Assembly: GCA_030765055.1 (NCBI GenBank)
Contig: CM060953.1
Location: forward strand, 179,344,709-179,408,708
Origin: Mantis religiosa
Lineage: Eukaryota > Arthropoda > Insecta > Mantodea > Mantidae
Direction of reading: 5' to 3'
DNA length: 64,000 nucleotides
Below the pieces are notes generated by a model that saw only the letters and a list, made by a program, of their open reading frames with translations, ran no database searches and was not told the DNA's origin. The translations under genes were made by a program, and so were the position numbers. This document shows positions 22,575 to 34,550 of this stretch, piece after piece; position 1 is the stretch's first letter, and every line of letters begins with the position of its first letter.

Positions 22575-22798
22575 GAGTTAGTTACAGTTGTGCAGTTGAG
22601 TTGTAATTGTATGAGTTGTACCGCAATGGAATGTTTGGTTGCTTACATCTGGTGGGAGTAAGGAAACGACCTTAAAGACTGTTAAGGTTACTCGTTTTGC
22701 TGCTGCCACGGTTGCACAAAGCTTCTGTTTACTGCAATAAACTGTGTTTTAAATTTATGCAAAGAAGACTTTTGATTCTACGAACCCACGAAGTCACG
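22575..22798 (+). repeat. LTR-like repeat, copy 1 (partial)
   Basis: This aligns with 33140-33382: GTTGTAATTGT start blocks, AAACGACCTxxAAGACTG, TTTGCTGCTGC, and then the nearly identical GCTTCTGTTTACTGCAATAA. The AATAAA signal (~22735) sits ~50 bases before the shared end ACGAAGTCACG. The structure fits the R-U5 part of a solo LTR. The upstream part with the TATA box, present in the other copy, is missing here. Confidence 0.6.
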
Positions 22799-23519
22799 CT
22801 ATATTGTAAATTTGTATCAATGGCCTTAAATGCAGCATTGCTGATCGATAAAAAATAAATCATTTTTTATTTGTTGTTTCGTTTTTACTCGCCCTTTAAA
22901 TAAAAGGTGGCCTTTTTCTTTGGAATATATTACCTTACAACAATAGTGTTGCATAGAGTTCCACTGGATTTGTTTTTATTTTTCCTTTTTTCCCTCTTTT
23001 TGCTTTTGTTTCTTATAATTTTATGTATTAGATTACATGCACGCATTTAAAATCTCGTTTTATTGTTTTAGGCTCTTAAGTAAAGAAAAAATCACTAACC
23101 CTCCGCGTGTTCCATGGACGAGGTACAAGACCAACATAGCATTTGTTAAAATTATTTATACGCGATGCCTATTTCATTATCTTACGTGGTCTACCAGCCA
23201 CCTGATAGCCTGCGGTTCTCAAGGTCTTAGTTCAAATCCAGCGTATTAGCACGGCTTCCTTCGGAAGGAAAGTAAAGCCGGTGCCGGAGGTTCATGGCAT
23301 CTGAAAGATCCTCAAACCTGATCACAAGGCCTTCAGGCAAAATTAAGCTGCTCTTCACGCTCAATATAGAATGGGAAGCTGAGATACATAATAATCAAAT
23401 ACCGTGGTGATCATATTTACTGCAGCGAGAATAATATATAGCTCATTACCATTCCCATGTATCTACTTTACGCTCGATTTACTCGACAAAATTGACACGA
23501 AACTGTTGAACTTCAATAT
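22799..23519. other. no recognisable gene
   Basis: AT-rich to ~23190. Then ~200 bases (23190-23400) include TAGTTCAAATCC, a weak B-box-like match, but no convincing A box. A degraded SINE is possible. Confidence 0.4.
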
Positions 23520-24655
23520 GTGAAGGAATTATTTCTTCAAAACCACCCATCTAAATCAGGTATTAGATTTTACTCGATTCTGCATAAGCTATACCCTAGA
23601 AGATCAACTACGCATTGGTGGAAAGCTTTCATCCCCACGTAATATTACCGCAGGTGTCCCACAGGGTTCTATCTTGGCCCCGACTCTATTTAATATATAC
23701 ATTTCTGATATTCCTGACTTAGCTCCGACTTCTTTAGCTCTTTACGCTGATGACACAGTACTATATTATTCTCATGTTAATCTCCAGCACGCACAACAAG
23801 TAGTACAGCTCTCTTTAGGTCGCTTAACTCATTGGTCCCGCACTTGGCGGATCTCATTGAACCCTCAGAAAACCGAAGCTAAAATCTTCACTCTTCGCCG
23901 ATATACTCCGCTTACTCCGTTGTGTCTCTACAGGAACAATGTCCCTTGGTTCCCCACTACGACTCCCGTTAAATACCTTGGAGTTTTTTTAGACTCTCGA
24001 CTGACCTGGCGTGCTCATATCGATCGTCTAATATCACTGGCCTCCGGGCGACTTTCAAAACTCTCACCTCTGTTCCAATGCCGTTCCAGCCTCGGCCTAC
24101 AGTCTTCATTGTTACTCTACAAATCACTCGTTCGTCCGCTTATTACATATGCCTGCCAAGTGTGGGGGGCCGCACACACATGTCATCTGCGTCGTCTTCA
24201 GGTCATACAGAATCGCTTCACGCGCATCGCTACCAACGCTCCATGGTTCATCCGTAATCAGCAGCTCCATTACGAACTAGGACTGTTACCTCTTCACGAC
24301 TACATTCGCAGGATCGCTCGTCGTTTCTTTTCCACGCTGCAAGAAGTTCCAGGAGCTGTGCATTATAACATCGGCGTCCGCAGGCGCCAGCCCTCACGCT
24401 TGAAGAAGAGATTACCATAGGTCCTGCTTCTAAGTGACACATCTGATTCGAGTGATGCTAGTTCTTGATGTCTGACTTACATCTTCAGTATTGACATAAT
24501 TTCTCAGAGAGTATTATTGGAGTTCTAACTTAATGTATTTAGGGGGCGGCCTGTTAGCCTACCCCTGAGTGTTATTGTTCTTATTGTACTGTTACCTTCT
24601 TTTCACTCTGATCTGTAAAGCATTGTACTGCTGATGGATCAATAAAAAATTATAT
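23520..24655 (+). mobile_element. Jockey-like LINE, 5'-truncated, RT C-terminal half open
   Basis: A single open frame runs from ~23530 to the stop at 24418-24420. It encodes the motif block AGVPQGSILAPTLFN, then LALYADDTVLYY with an intact catalytic YADD. WRISLNPQKTEAK and TPVKYLGVFLDSRL (thumb) follow, then LVRPLITYACQVWG. LTR-independent elements of this class copy themselves by target-primed reverse transcription. There is no ribonuclease H, as in Jockey. The endonuclease and upstream RT motifs are gone, so it cannot move alone. The 3' UTR ends near 24655 after AATAAAAAATTATATAAAAG. The undamaged frame suggests a younger copy. Confidence 0.88.
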
Positions 24656-25732
24656 AAAAGATCAACTTTACATGCTCAAGGAAATATTAGCTAGGCTTTG
24701 CTTTAGATTAAATCACAGAGTATCACAATGTTAAGTGGGAGGTTATTCTGTTATTTATAAATCTACGACCGTATTATCAACACAGACAAGTAACAATTAC
24801 TATGAATTATGAACTTGCACGAAAAAGTATGAAGACAGTCAAGGACAGGTTAAGCACGTATAGAATGATATACTTTTTAACCATTATTTAATAAAGTGTT
24901 GATTAGAAAAGGTGTTTTAATTTCTATATTGAATCTGAAAGGAAATGTTTTCTTTCGATAAAACCTGGGGGCTCAAATGTCCAATAATGTTTTAGTTATC
25001 TTTTTTATTCTCAAAGAAGTTAATATCTAAAATTAAATCAATTTTAATACATTGCAAATATGCCTGAGTGCAAGTAGACACGTGCACATATCCTGTTAGT
25101 TGCTGAACTTTCTATACCTGTGTGGGTTTGGATATTAACGGTGTGTAGGTTTAGATATTAAAAAGGTCATTAATAAATCAAAATTAAACGGACGCGGATA
25201 AAGTATTGTATGCACCAGTGGGATGAACATAATTACCCATATCATGTAATTACAGAACTCGGCTTACGCGTGGTTTTTGCACAATACATTCCAGCGGTGA
25301 TGTTCATATCACATTAATTACATAAGTAACTATTATCTACGTTCTAATGTTACAACAGTTCACAATTAGTTAATCCAGGCAACAAAAGCTAAACAATATA
25401 TCGTTTGTCATCTGAACGTGCTGTTTGTGGTTTATAAGAATATAAAGATTAGCTTTTGTTTCATGGAAGCACTGAATGAATAAACTCAAGTGCAATGTTA
25501 AACTTTTGTTTAAAGGCGGTTCATCATTTGAATAAATTAATTTGTTTATCCAATATTAACCTGCTAAAGTAACACTTTAATATTAAGGACATATAAAATG
25601 TCATTTTCCCCACTGTATTGTGACTTTATGGCTACGAAGAAATAAAAGTCTTGTTTGCAGAAATTTAAAATGCTCTGTATTGCAGTAAATAGTAACTTTG
25701 TACACCCCTTGCAGCAATAAAAAGACGTGACA
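24656..25732. other. AT-rich DNA without gene
   Basis: Contains only short frames and no recognised repeat. Confidence 0.55.
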
Positions 25733-25734
25733 TA

Positions 25735-26000
25735 CACAACAGCAACCCGCCTCGGTAGCGTAGATGGTAGCATGTCTGCCTCACGTTCAAGAGGTCCCGA
25801 GTTCGAATCTCGGTCAGGGTGAGTTACCTAGATAAGGTTTTTCCGAGGTTTTCCCTTATCCTTCAAGACGAATTTCGGGTAACTCTAAGTTCCATGGAGC
25901 CTGGTCTCATTTGAGCTCATTTCAACCAATTCATTCACCGTCCGATATAACTTAACGTTGGGGCGGACGTAAATTACAAAAAAAAAAATGCAAAACAGCA
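25735..26000 (+). mobile_element. SINE-A, near-consensus copy
   Basis: Starts at 25746 with CCCGCCTCGG. The A box is TAGCGTAGATGG and the B box GAGTTCGAATC. The head resembles tRNA-Val (GCCTCAC before the variable region), which is tentative. The body ends at an A11 tail (25978-25988). Probable flanking repeats are CACAACAGCA (25735-25744) and CAAAACAGCA (25991-26000), with one mismatch. Confidence 0.9.
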
Positions 26001-26224
26001 GTCTTCAAGGTCGTCTCGTTGCTTCACCACACGTAAACAATCGAAAGAAATAACTGCGGTACACCTCAAATGTCCACTGTCGCAATACCAATCACACAAC
26101 GCACACTACTACACCACTAACAACTCAATACGCTCTAACACTGTGCGGGGTTGTTATACCTACAGTCATTGTTCTGCAATGCAGTAGAACGTTCGCTAAC
26201 AATCTCTCTAAGCAAAAGTCCAAT

Positions 26225-26700
26225 TTTGCACGTGACTAACTACTTGGGAACTGATGTTAGTTATGACAAGGAATATGATGTCTACAATAAAATATGCAAA
26301 TTTCAAAGAGTGTGTGGAACAATAAATAGAACATTTAGAAACAAAATTAGTAAAGAAACAAAATTAAAGTTCTACAAAGTTATGGCTGTACCTATACTGA
26401 CATACAGAAGTGAGACTTGGACGTTAACTAAAAATCAACAAATGAAATTCTTGAGAAGTGTGAAAGGATGCACGAAGAGGGACTTAATAAGAAATGAAAA
26501 TATAAGAGAAGAGCTGGACATTTTTAGTATGAATTATAGGTTAAAAGATCTCAAACAAAAATGGAAGGAACATGTTGAAAGAATGCCAGACTTACAAAAC
26601 AAATATTACAGTATCATCCTGAAGGTAGGAGATCGGTGGGCAGACCCAGCAAACGATGGCTGGAGGACTTCGAAGGCGGAAGTATGAATAAAATACAATC
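26225..26700 (+). pseudogene. non-LTR reverse transcriptase C-terminal tail
   Basis: The frame reads VTNYLGTDVSYDKEYDVYNK, then KISKETKLKFYKVMAVPILT, and LRSVKGCTKRDLIRNENIRE. This is the end of the reverse transcriptase and the connecting region of an insect endonuclease/RT LINE. Near 26610 a one-base shift moves the conserved GRRSVGRPSKRWLED motif into another frame. The element is truncated 5' and lacks the catalytic RT core. The clade is not certain. Confidence 0.75.
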
Positions 26701-28044
26701 GCTAGTATAATATTTATTGTAGTTTTTCTCATTTAGTAATGAAATATAAATCTGTAACTACCTGCTCTTCTTTCATTATTGTTCTGTTAAACATTGTTTT
26801 TCTTAATTAGTATGAATTATCACTGAATCAATTGCCATAAGTTGTTATTCAAAGTATACCAACAATTAAAACAAACGACTAGTCAATATCAATTCTCTCA
26901 CATTAGGCATTAGACAATGACACACGTACAGCTAGCCTTGGTCTAAGTAGCCCTATATTCCATGAAACAAAATTACAAATAATTTTCCTGCTTTATTATA
27001 ATCTAATTAAAAAAGTAGTAACCCTTTTTAATGATTAGAGTAAGAGTAGTACTAGTGAATCCAGACTTATTTATTAACTCGTGGAAATTAACAAACCTTC
27101 CACTCGTGGATAACATACGTCTTGAGACACTACTACCATAAATACCTTTCTAGGAAACAGTAACGTATTTAATACAAATATAACCTTCAGTAATTCTTGT
27201 CCCTTATTAATGCTAAGTAGTTCAGAACTTTCACATTAAAATATAGCATTGATTGCGATCTTTCTCCAAATCATATATTGGAAATGGTACTGATTGTCCA
27301 GGACTAGAAGGCAAGCTAGAGCAATGTCACATAGCTCACCCATACATAATACCTATCGCTGCAACAAACGGATCCGCTACCAGAGCAGATCAACAGTTAA
27401 AGCTCTTCTGCCCTTCGTACCCCGCTAGACTTCTTGTCGTGGGCATACAGTATGCATATGAAGTAACAAAACCAAAATTCAGTTTTGATTATGTTCAGTA
27501 AATCTGTGATAAAATGTTCAACCAAGTTACGTGAACTTTGAATATAATAGCCATTTCTATAAGAGTACCGCTAATTTGAAATACCTCGAGCAATGTCGAG
27601 AGCTCATACTTCCACAGGCACACATTTACAAATTAGAGGCCTAAGAACACAGAATTAACGCCTATTTGAGCGGCATGCGTTGCGGAAGTCCCAGATTGAA
27701 ACCTCGAGCGGCTGTACTTACTCATGGTTTCGCCCAGTCTCAAAGGACTTCACATTTAATACCGAAACCCACCTTTAGTTTAAAACGATTGCAAACATGC
27801 CATCTATTTGCATATAAAGGAAGCATATAAATTCTAAACAATCTAATGCTAGGCACGTGAAGAAGCAGAGATGCAGTTGGCTAACGCCAAGGTCTTTGTA
27901 GACAAGTGTGGAATCTGTCATCAATCCATCACAGAAGCTAGAGCTACAGTTATCTGTCACTAAGGTCTGTTGGACACATGACAGGCTATAATCTACCTGC
28001 TACAGAAAAAGCTCCTTTAAAAAAAATACTGTCCCAAATGTCAA
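26701..28044. other. no recognisable gene
   Basis: AT-rich. The open frames 27253-27501 and 27775-27960 show no known motif and no splice context. Confidence 0.5.
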
Positions 28045-28217
28045 TTCATGGATGAAATGATGCTCAAATGAGCCCAGGGCCCATGGAGCTTAAATTTACT
28101 CGACATTCGTCTTTCAGGATAAGGGAAAACCCCGGAGAAAACCTTATTATGACCGAGATTCCAACTCGAGACCTCTTCAACGTCAGGTAGACACGTTACT
28201 ATCTAAGCTACAGAGGC
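28045..28217 (-). repeat. SINE-A, 3'-truncated copy
   Basis: Minus strand. The head (GTGCCTCTGTAGCTTAGATAG) and body are present, but the last ~40 bases and the A tail are missing. A deletion in the middle removes the CCAGGTAACTCACCC segment. It lies 230 bases from a second minus-strand copy. Confidence 0.8.
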
Positions 28218-28435
28218 ACGATTGTCTATACTGCATCCGTTTTAAGAAACACACATTTTGTATTACTTGGTGCCCACGTGCACAAGTGTGACAGACGACA
28301 CTGACACTTCCGCCCATGTGTTACGCCATATTACATTCAAACAAGTTGTATGCACAAGATTAGCTTACCAGTAGGTTTTGGTTTCATAGGTTTAGCTCGC
28401 GGAATTGCTCAAGGAAAGTGTGCTTACGACGGCAG

Positions 28436-28707
28436 GAGTATAGCCTCTTTTCCCCAACCCCCTTTCAATTTACGTCCTCCAACATTAAGTCATATTGGAC
28501 GATGAATGAAATGCGTGAAATGGTGCTCAAAAATTCCGGGATCCATGGAGTTTGGAGTTACCCAATATTCGTCTATCAGGATAAGGAAAAAACCCTGGAA
28601 AAACCTTATCCAGGTAACTCACTCTGACCAAGATTCAAACTCGGGACCGCTTGAACGTGAGGCAGACACGCTACCAACAACGCTACCGAGGCGGGTGAGT
28701 ATAGCCT
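28436..28707 (-). mobile_element. SINE-A with 11-base target duplication
   Basis: The body lies at 28466-28696 on the minus strand. The A-box and B-box region (AGTTTGAATC) is degraded by a few changes. Direct repeats GAGTATAGCCT at 28436-28446 and 28697-28707 bound the insertion. The tail is pyrimidine-rich on the plus strand (TTTTCCCCAACCCCCTTT) instead of a pure A run. Confidence 0.9.
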
Positions 28708-28752
28708 AGGTCCCTGCCGGAACAAGACGCAGCACCCACTTGTCTTAGAAGT

Positions 28753-29590
28753 ATGGATGGATGGATAATTGGGTTTAAGGGCGCTCAACGACAAGGTCAT
28801 CAGCGCCCTTGAAATCCAATGGGTTTAAAACCAATCTAAAACACTAAAACTGTCTTAGATAAAACAAGATAAAAAAAAAGTAAGACAGTACCCCAAAACT
28901 AAATTACAGCCTAAAACCATAAAAAGATTAAAATTCTAAATAAAAGGGTCCTATATTCTAAAATTTAGATTTAAAATGGAATCTAAAACCTTGGTCACCA
29001 CTTGCTCGTCGTCCGCCAGGATCTCCGCCATGCTGGCCGGCAGCTGGTGAGACCTGCGAAGACGTGCTAACCTAATACAATCTAAAAGTACGTGGCGGAC
29101 CGTCAGAAATGAACCGCACAGCGGGCAAACAGGTTCTCCGGTCCTACCTAATAAAAAACTATGACTAAAATAGCAGTGACCAATACGCAGCCGAGCCAAT
29201 ATCACCTCCTCCCGCCGGGATAATCGACAGGAGGTCGCCCAGTGAATCGGAAGCTCCTTCACGGTCCTTAGCTTGTTGCCACGCACAGCCGACCACTCAT
29301 CGCGCCAACACGAGAGCGTCGCCCTACGGACAACAAGTCTGAAGTCTTCCGAGGTGGCCAAGGGGAAGGTAGCACCAGGTGTTGTGGCGGCCACCTTAGC
29401 CGCCGAATCCGCACTTTCATTACCCTGCAAGCCAACGTGACGAGGAACCCACGCACACACCCTGCTTACGCCAGAGACGTGTAAGACGTGGGTCATAGAA
29501 GTAAAGACACAGTTGCCTAGCATTAATATATTTGTGTGTCGAGGCTGCCTTCTGTCTGTCACAGAAGCATACCTACAGTTGAACAGCACT
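28753..29590 (-). mobile_element. I-like LINE 3' end: RNase H, zinc knuckle, terminal hairpin
   Basis: The minus-strand frame 28951-29589 holds the C-terminal half of a ribonuclease H domain (VCAWVPRHVGLQGNESADSA). A CCHC knuckle follows (CPLCGSFLTVRHVLLDC) and a stop at 28951. The 3' UTR ends in a strong hairpin, GGGCGCT...AGCGCCC, at ~28774-28798, followed by AATTATCCATCCATCC. RNase H plus this hairpin end is typical of I-group LINEs of arthropods. The reverse transcriptase and endonuclease are missing by 5' truncation. The frame is uninterrupted for 212 codons, so the copy is not very old. Confidence 0.85.
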
Positions 29591-30622
29591 AAGGCCTATG
29601 TCGGCACAATTTTTCTTAAGGAAATTTGATTAATACCTCCAATTGTCCCAATAATTGCTGAAGAGATAATTATTATTTGAATATAAAACTAGGAAGATCT
29701 ACAAGAGCATTGTTTGAAATTTTAATTAAAGGTGTGTTTTACCAAAGGTTTATCAACGAAGCAAGATAATATGGTACAGGGACGAGATCTTGAAGGCTGA
29801 CAGTGCGCCACAAACCGATACACGAGATAGCTTCTTAACAGATCCGTCCCGATAAGTCCATGGAGATAAAATAACAAACAAAAAATGTAAAAACTATGCA
29901 GGTATCACTATTGCTATCACATTGTAACATAAAACTTAGAAAAAAACCAATTTGGAACGTAAATATCCGAGCAGTGTACAGGTGACTAGTATGTCAGCTT
30001 GTCACCAGATGGCATTATGTTTAAAATGGAAGCACTCGTGTTCATTAAAATTCGACACACATGTAGCCATTATTGAGAATCGCCGTGCGTAAAGTTCCTT
30101 TCCCTTGTAATTGTGGTGTGCGAAACCAGAGCATTTCCTGAGGCCTCCATATTAGGATTTGAACAGATTCTCTCACGCGTGAACACTGAATGCTCTTGAC
30201 ACGCATGGTGAATCCTTGCTGAGGCCATCGATTTCCATCATCACTTACTCTTCTGTCACAACGGAGATGTCTTCTCTTTCTTCGGCACCATTTTTCTTCT
30301 CCCAAAATGTCGCTTTTCACAGGTTACGTATTTCTTTTTTTTTTTTTTTTTTTGCTGAAGTGGAGGAAAAATTGCTTTCAATTCACATTACATCAAGGGA
30401 TGTGAAAATGCTAAAAATGTGGATGTGTTGCACTCATACGATTCTCTCTCCTCGCTCTTCTATAAATATTATTACGAAGGCGTATTCTTCCATTCATTTA
30501 ATGAAATGAGCGTTTATAGAATTGTTTTTTTTTAAACTAATTTATTTATCGCTCAGTGCATGTGCGCTCTACAGATCATTGATCATAAGCATTATTTACG
30601 TACGTGATACAATGAAATGTCC
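29591..30622. other. no recognisable gene
   Basis: AT-rich with a T run at 30335-30353. Frames at 30045-30509 overlap on both strands and show nothing known. Confidence 0.5.
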
Positions 30623-31011
30623 TGCGCCGTGGCGTAGCGGACTAAGACAGCATGCCTTGGTCCCTGGCTACGGAAAGCGACCCGGGTTCGATCCCACCTA
30701 TGTGGTGGGGAGTTTAGGTCCCGGGTATAGGACCGGTGCCCACTCCGCATCGTGAGGAAAGTGAGGAGTTTACGCTAGGTAAGCGGCCCGGGTCACGGAA
30801 ACCAACGTTCCGGCTGGGGTTGCCGAGATGCTGACCACATCTCCTCCCCGTATCGGTTGGATGATCGCCCACCTCTGTCGTGGTAAAGTGGGCGTGAGGC
30901 TGGCAGTCGGGTTGGTAGGCCTCGGCCCTCTTGGAGCTGTTACGCCATGGGTTACGTTAATACAATGACTAACAATGAGATGAGGAAAGCCCCATTGCCC
31001 CCCCCCCCAAA
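30623..31011 (+). mobile_element. SINE-C (third tRNA-derived SINE family)
   Basis: The head GCGCCGTGGCGTAGCGGA carries an A box and CCCGGGTTCGATCCCAC a B box, ~45 bases apart, as in pol III tRNA promoters. A ~300-base GC-rich body follows, unlike SINE-A or SINE-B, ending in a C-rich tract (30998-31008). It is a single copy in this window, so its boundaries rest on composition and on the LINE next to it. No target duplication was identified. Confidence 0.65.
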
Positions 31012-31350
31012 GTAGGTACATTATTGTTTTAAGTATTACAGAAGATCTTGTTGTGAGAACTGATCCAGTGGTAGAGACTCCTGATGCGTGTTGGGAAGCT
31101 GGCTTTCCTGCCAAGGTAATAGTGAATGGCTCCTGAGACGTGTTTTAGGTTCGGCTTGTGAAGAAATTGACTGATTCCAGTTTCTCTATGTAGCTGACGA
31201 TTTCTGACAAACCATGGTGCATTTGTTTCGTAATACTTTGAAATGTCTGGATACGTTTGATTTCGGAAGGACTGCTCCCTCTCCAGACTGGACAGGCATA
31301 TAGTAGGAGTGGTCTTAATAAAGTCATGTAGAGTAGTGTGCAGTTTTTTT
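31012..31350 (-). pseudogene. Jockey-like LINE RT C-terminal fragment
   Basis: The minus strand reads LRPLLLYACPVWRGSSPSEI and IQTFQS. After a frameshift it continues as TYRETGISQFL and LGRKASFPTRIRSLYH. This corresponds to the LVRPLITYACQVWG region of the LINE at 23520 and what follows. It is a short, frameshifted relic joined directly to SINE-C. Confidence 0.75.
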
Positions 31351-32438
31351 AATTTGAGTGAAGATCTATTGATGAGAAGAGGGTAGAGCTTAGCCAGTCC
31401 TGCTCCATCTTGTTAGAAATGCTTCTAATTAGATATTTTGTTATACCTACAACGGGAGTAACGCAATACGCAACGATTAAGCTGTAGTCAAATATTTTAA
31501 AAGCAGCTTCCCTATGCGATGTATTTGAAATTACGTTCTATTATCATAAACAGGAGGACAATTACAAATACTTTACGTTAGAGAAAAGTGTTACGTATTT
31601 GAAAATTCAAACCGATAACACTGAATTTCTCCAAAATGGTTAACTCTACAGGAAATACACACGCACAAAATAAAATAGCCTAGTTACATGGTTTAACGAG
31701 AACTACAATTTTATTTAGTAGGATTTTGTTTATATTTACGGTTTAGAAATGCAAGTCAATAACAATGAATATCAACTCAGAGGAATTCACGAATAGTTTA
31801 TCTTTACAGTTAATTTGTATCTTCAGCATAAGGTAATTTAATCAAAATTGTTGGACCATTTTTAAAACAGTTCAAATCTTCTACGTAAAAGGTACTTTCG
31901 GATGGGGAATTTTTTTTCGACAATAATTTTGTCGCATCTTTGGAGAATGCTAAATTTTATTTAACTGGCTTTTTTTTTCTATATCCTGTTCTGTATACAT
32001 CTATACAGCTTGGCCATTAAGTTAATTAGTTACGTTTCTTTGACCTAATAAATTTTCTATACTCATGCCATCTCCTGACCTGGCATTTAATTTACTGAAA
32101 ACAGTCTTTTGTTCAGTGATGTGAGCATTGATAGTGTTTTGTTTTTGTTGATATTTGTGTTATATTCATTTATACATTTGTGGTTATTTCTTAAAATATC
32201 CTGATGATCGGAGAGATGTACGCTCCATAAACGTCGATTTCTAATCGTCTTTTCCCCTGGCTTGCTTCTCGAGATGATCTCGAACATACTGGTCGCCAGG
32301 AAAGCTTCAAGTCTTATTTTTATCTTTTTAGTTTTTTCAGCAAAATTGTATTAATTTCCTTTAAAACTTGAAGTGTTATGGATACCCCGAAACACTCTTA
32401 GGCAAAACAAAAACATTCTTAAAAATTATTCCCACTCT
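31351..32438. other. AT-rich DNA without gene
   Basis: Nothing recognisable on either strand. The frame at 32087-32287 is low-complexity. Confidence 0.55.
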
Positions 32439-32671
32439 GCCCACCTCTATAGCGTAGTGGTAGTGTATCTGCCTCACATTCAAGAGATCTCGAGTTCTAA
32501 GCTCGGTTACGGCGAGTTAACTGGATAAGGTTTTTCCGGGGTTTTCCCTTATCCTGAAAGTTTAACATCGGGTAACTCTAAGCTCTAAGGACCATGGACT
32601 CACTTGAGCATCATTTCAGCCATTTCATTCATCATCTGATATGACAATGCTGGAGGACGTAAATAAAAAAA
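32439..32671 (+). repeat. SINE-A, diverged copy
   Basis: The A box is TAGCGTAGTGG and the B-box region GAGTTCTAAGC is mutated. The body is complete except that ACTTAACG is shortened before the CTGGAGGACG block. It ends in an A8 run. An older copy by divergence. Confidence 0.85.
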
Positions 32672-32899
32672 ATTAATCAATAAATAAATACAAATAACTA
32701 ACTCTATCATCCTTCGCCACAAAACATGTATTAATTATTCAAAATGATTCTTAATTAAATCAAAGATTGATATATGGACAAGAAAATTATATGCATCTTT
32801 TACCCCTACAGTATAAAAAATACTTTACTCCCATTCAACTTGACCAACCTGCGTAACTATGATGTAGGCACGCCATTTACGTAAAAAATGTATACAGAG
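32672..32899. other. AT-rich spacer
   Basis: Short spacer before the LTR-like repeat; nothing recognised. Confidence 0.4.
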
Positions 32900-33382
32900 T
32901 TGAAATACACTGTCACCGATCGCGTATTGTGTTGGAGCTGCCTCAAAGCCAGAGCTGTGCGCGTGGGCTAGGAAAGAGACAGAGTAGCGCGCAGAGCTGG
33001 ACGCTTGACGAGAGAGACAAAGAGACACAGAGAAGTCTAGAATTTTCCGCTTTTCTGACGCTGTCGCGATTGTTATCCAATGGTCTACTGCATTCTAGAA
33101 CAATGAGTGGGAGGTATAAATAGCGACAAGCTGTGAGAAGCAGTCAGTTGTTTTGTAATTGTGAGAGTTGTGTGACGGTGGACATTTTAACTGTACCATA
33201 GTGATTGTTTTGTTGTTTACGTGTGGCGGAGCAATGAAACGACCTAGAAGACTGCTGTTTCTCAATGTCACGTTTTTTGCTGCTGCAAGAGTTGTACAAA
33301 GCTTCTGTTTACTGCAATAAAGAGTTTTTGTTTTTAATTTCTGATAACAAGACTTTTCATTCTGCGAACCCTCGAAGTCACA
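32900..33382 (+). repeat. LTR-like repeat, copy 2 (with promoter)
   Basis: The upstream part is rich in AGAGACA repeats. TATAAA is at 33115-33120 and a leader with CAGTCAGTTG follows. AATAAA (33316-33321) is followed by a T-rich segment and the end CGAAGTCACA. The part from ~33140 aligns with 22575-22798. A TATA box ~200 bases before a polyA signal and a CA end fit a solo LTR. The left TG boundary is not fixed, and no gag or pol is adjacent. Confidence 0.55.
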
Positions 33383-34488
33383 ATATTAAGGGAGCTACCA
33401 GTTCCACGGTCTGTCGACTCCGTATCACACCAAGGTTATATCCATGTGGAGGGGCATCATCTTGCTACACAATTAATTTGGCTACACCTTCTTCCAACTG
33501 GAACACACTTGACTTCATTGATTCCAACCGAAATTAGCTGACATTTCGTGTTGTATCTAGATAAAATCCATCACTATGGGCACAGCAATATTCACTTTTC
33601 TACCAATAATTTTGAATTACCGTACATCCAATGAAAGCAATGTTTAAACATTTGAATGTGTTAGAAACAACAGCTTTTGTTCATCTCATGTGCATGTCAA
33701 GCATTACAGAGAAGGAAGAGATCTACCAGATTAGTTCTCGAACTGGAGCAGCAGAAGTCGAAATACCTTCTGGCACCTTCGGCGTTATTTGAGAAGTAGC
33801 AACAGGATATGAGGTTGGAGTGAGTGAGTGGATCGAAGATGCCCTCTGGTATCGACAAGCTGACAACCCGAAACAGTAAACTGACAACCCCAGATGCGAA
33901 AACATCATCCATCATTCGAGTACTTCTTTCTGCTCTCCCCAACTTCCGAACATGCAACTGTTTCTTAGAGAAAAGGACATACATCGTTCATTACGGCTAC
34001 TACAAGATAAACCTCCAACTAAGCTTCGGCTATAGGAATAGCCGAATGCTGTAGGGTATAAACAATACGAAATCTTAAGCCTTGAAGGCTTTGAAAATTC
34101 AAAGCAGTAACAAAGAATAGCTGGGAAATAATTAACCCCACCAAACATTTTATGTAACTAAATGATATGCTTAACCGAGATCAATATTTTCATGTAGTGA
34201 TTTTTTCTATCGCTTACAGTTTACCAGTTACGCAAAAGTCACTCAGAATGAAGAGGACGTAAGAGCCTTTTCCAGAAAATTAAGAATATTTATTTCGTTA
34301 AGAATGAAAATGTTATTCAAGCAATTTAATTAAAATCATTAAAACTATTTTTAGAAAACGACCTTTTTTTTTAAAAAAAAAGTTTACAGATTAAATAAAG
34401 TCCCGAAAGGAGAGTTTAAATGCCAATATTTAATCTTAATTGTCTTATATTAATAATTTATCCTCCAATAAATACTAATGATAGTAAA
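33383..34488. other. no recognisable gene
   Basis: Overlapping short frames at 33697-34148 on both strands lack known motifs. AT-rich on both sides. Confidence 0.5.
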
Positions 34489-34490
34489 TA

Positions 34491-34527
34491 GGTGGTCTGA
34501 AAAGTTTCCGACCTAATAAACATACAA
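34491..34527 (+). repeat. terminal inverted repeat, left
   Basis: 37 bases matching the right end with few differences. A few bases at the tip (CGAG-like) are missing next to TA at 34489-34490, so this tip is slightly damaged. Confidence 0.88.
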
Positions 34528-34550
34528 GATATTTTTTTCCAGATTTTTTT

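Noticed and set aside
23190..23400. Possible SINE with B-box-like TAGTTCAAATCC
   Set aside because: No A box at the right distance, no tail and no second copy.
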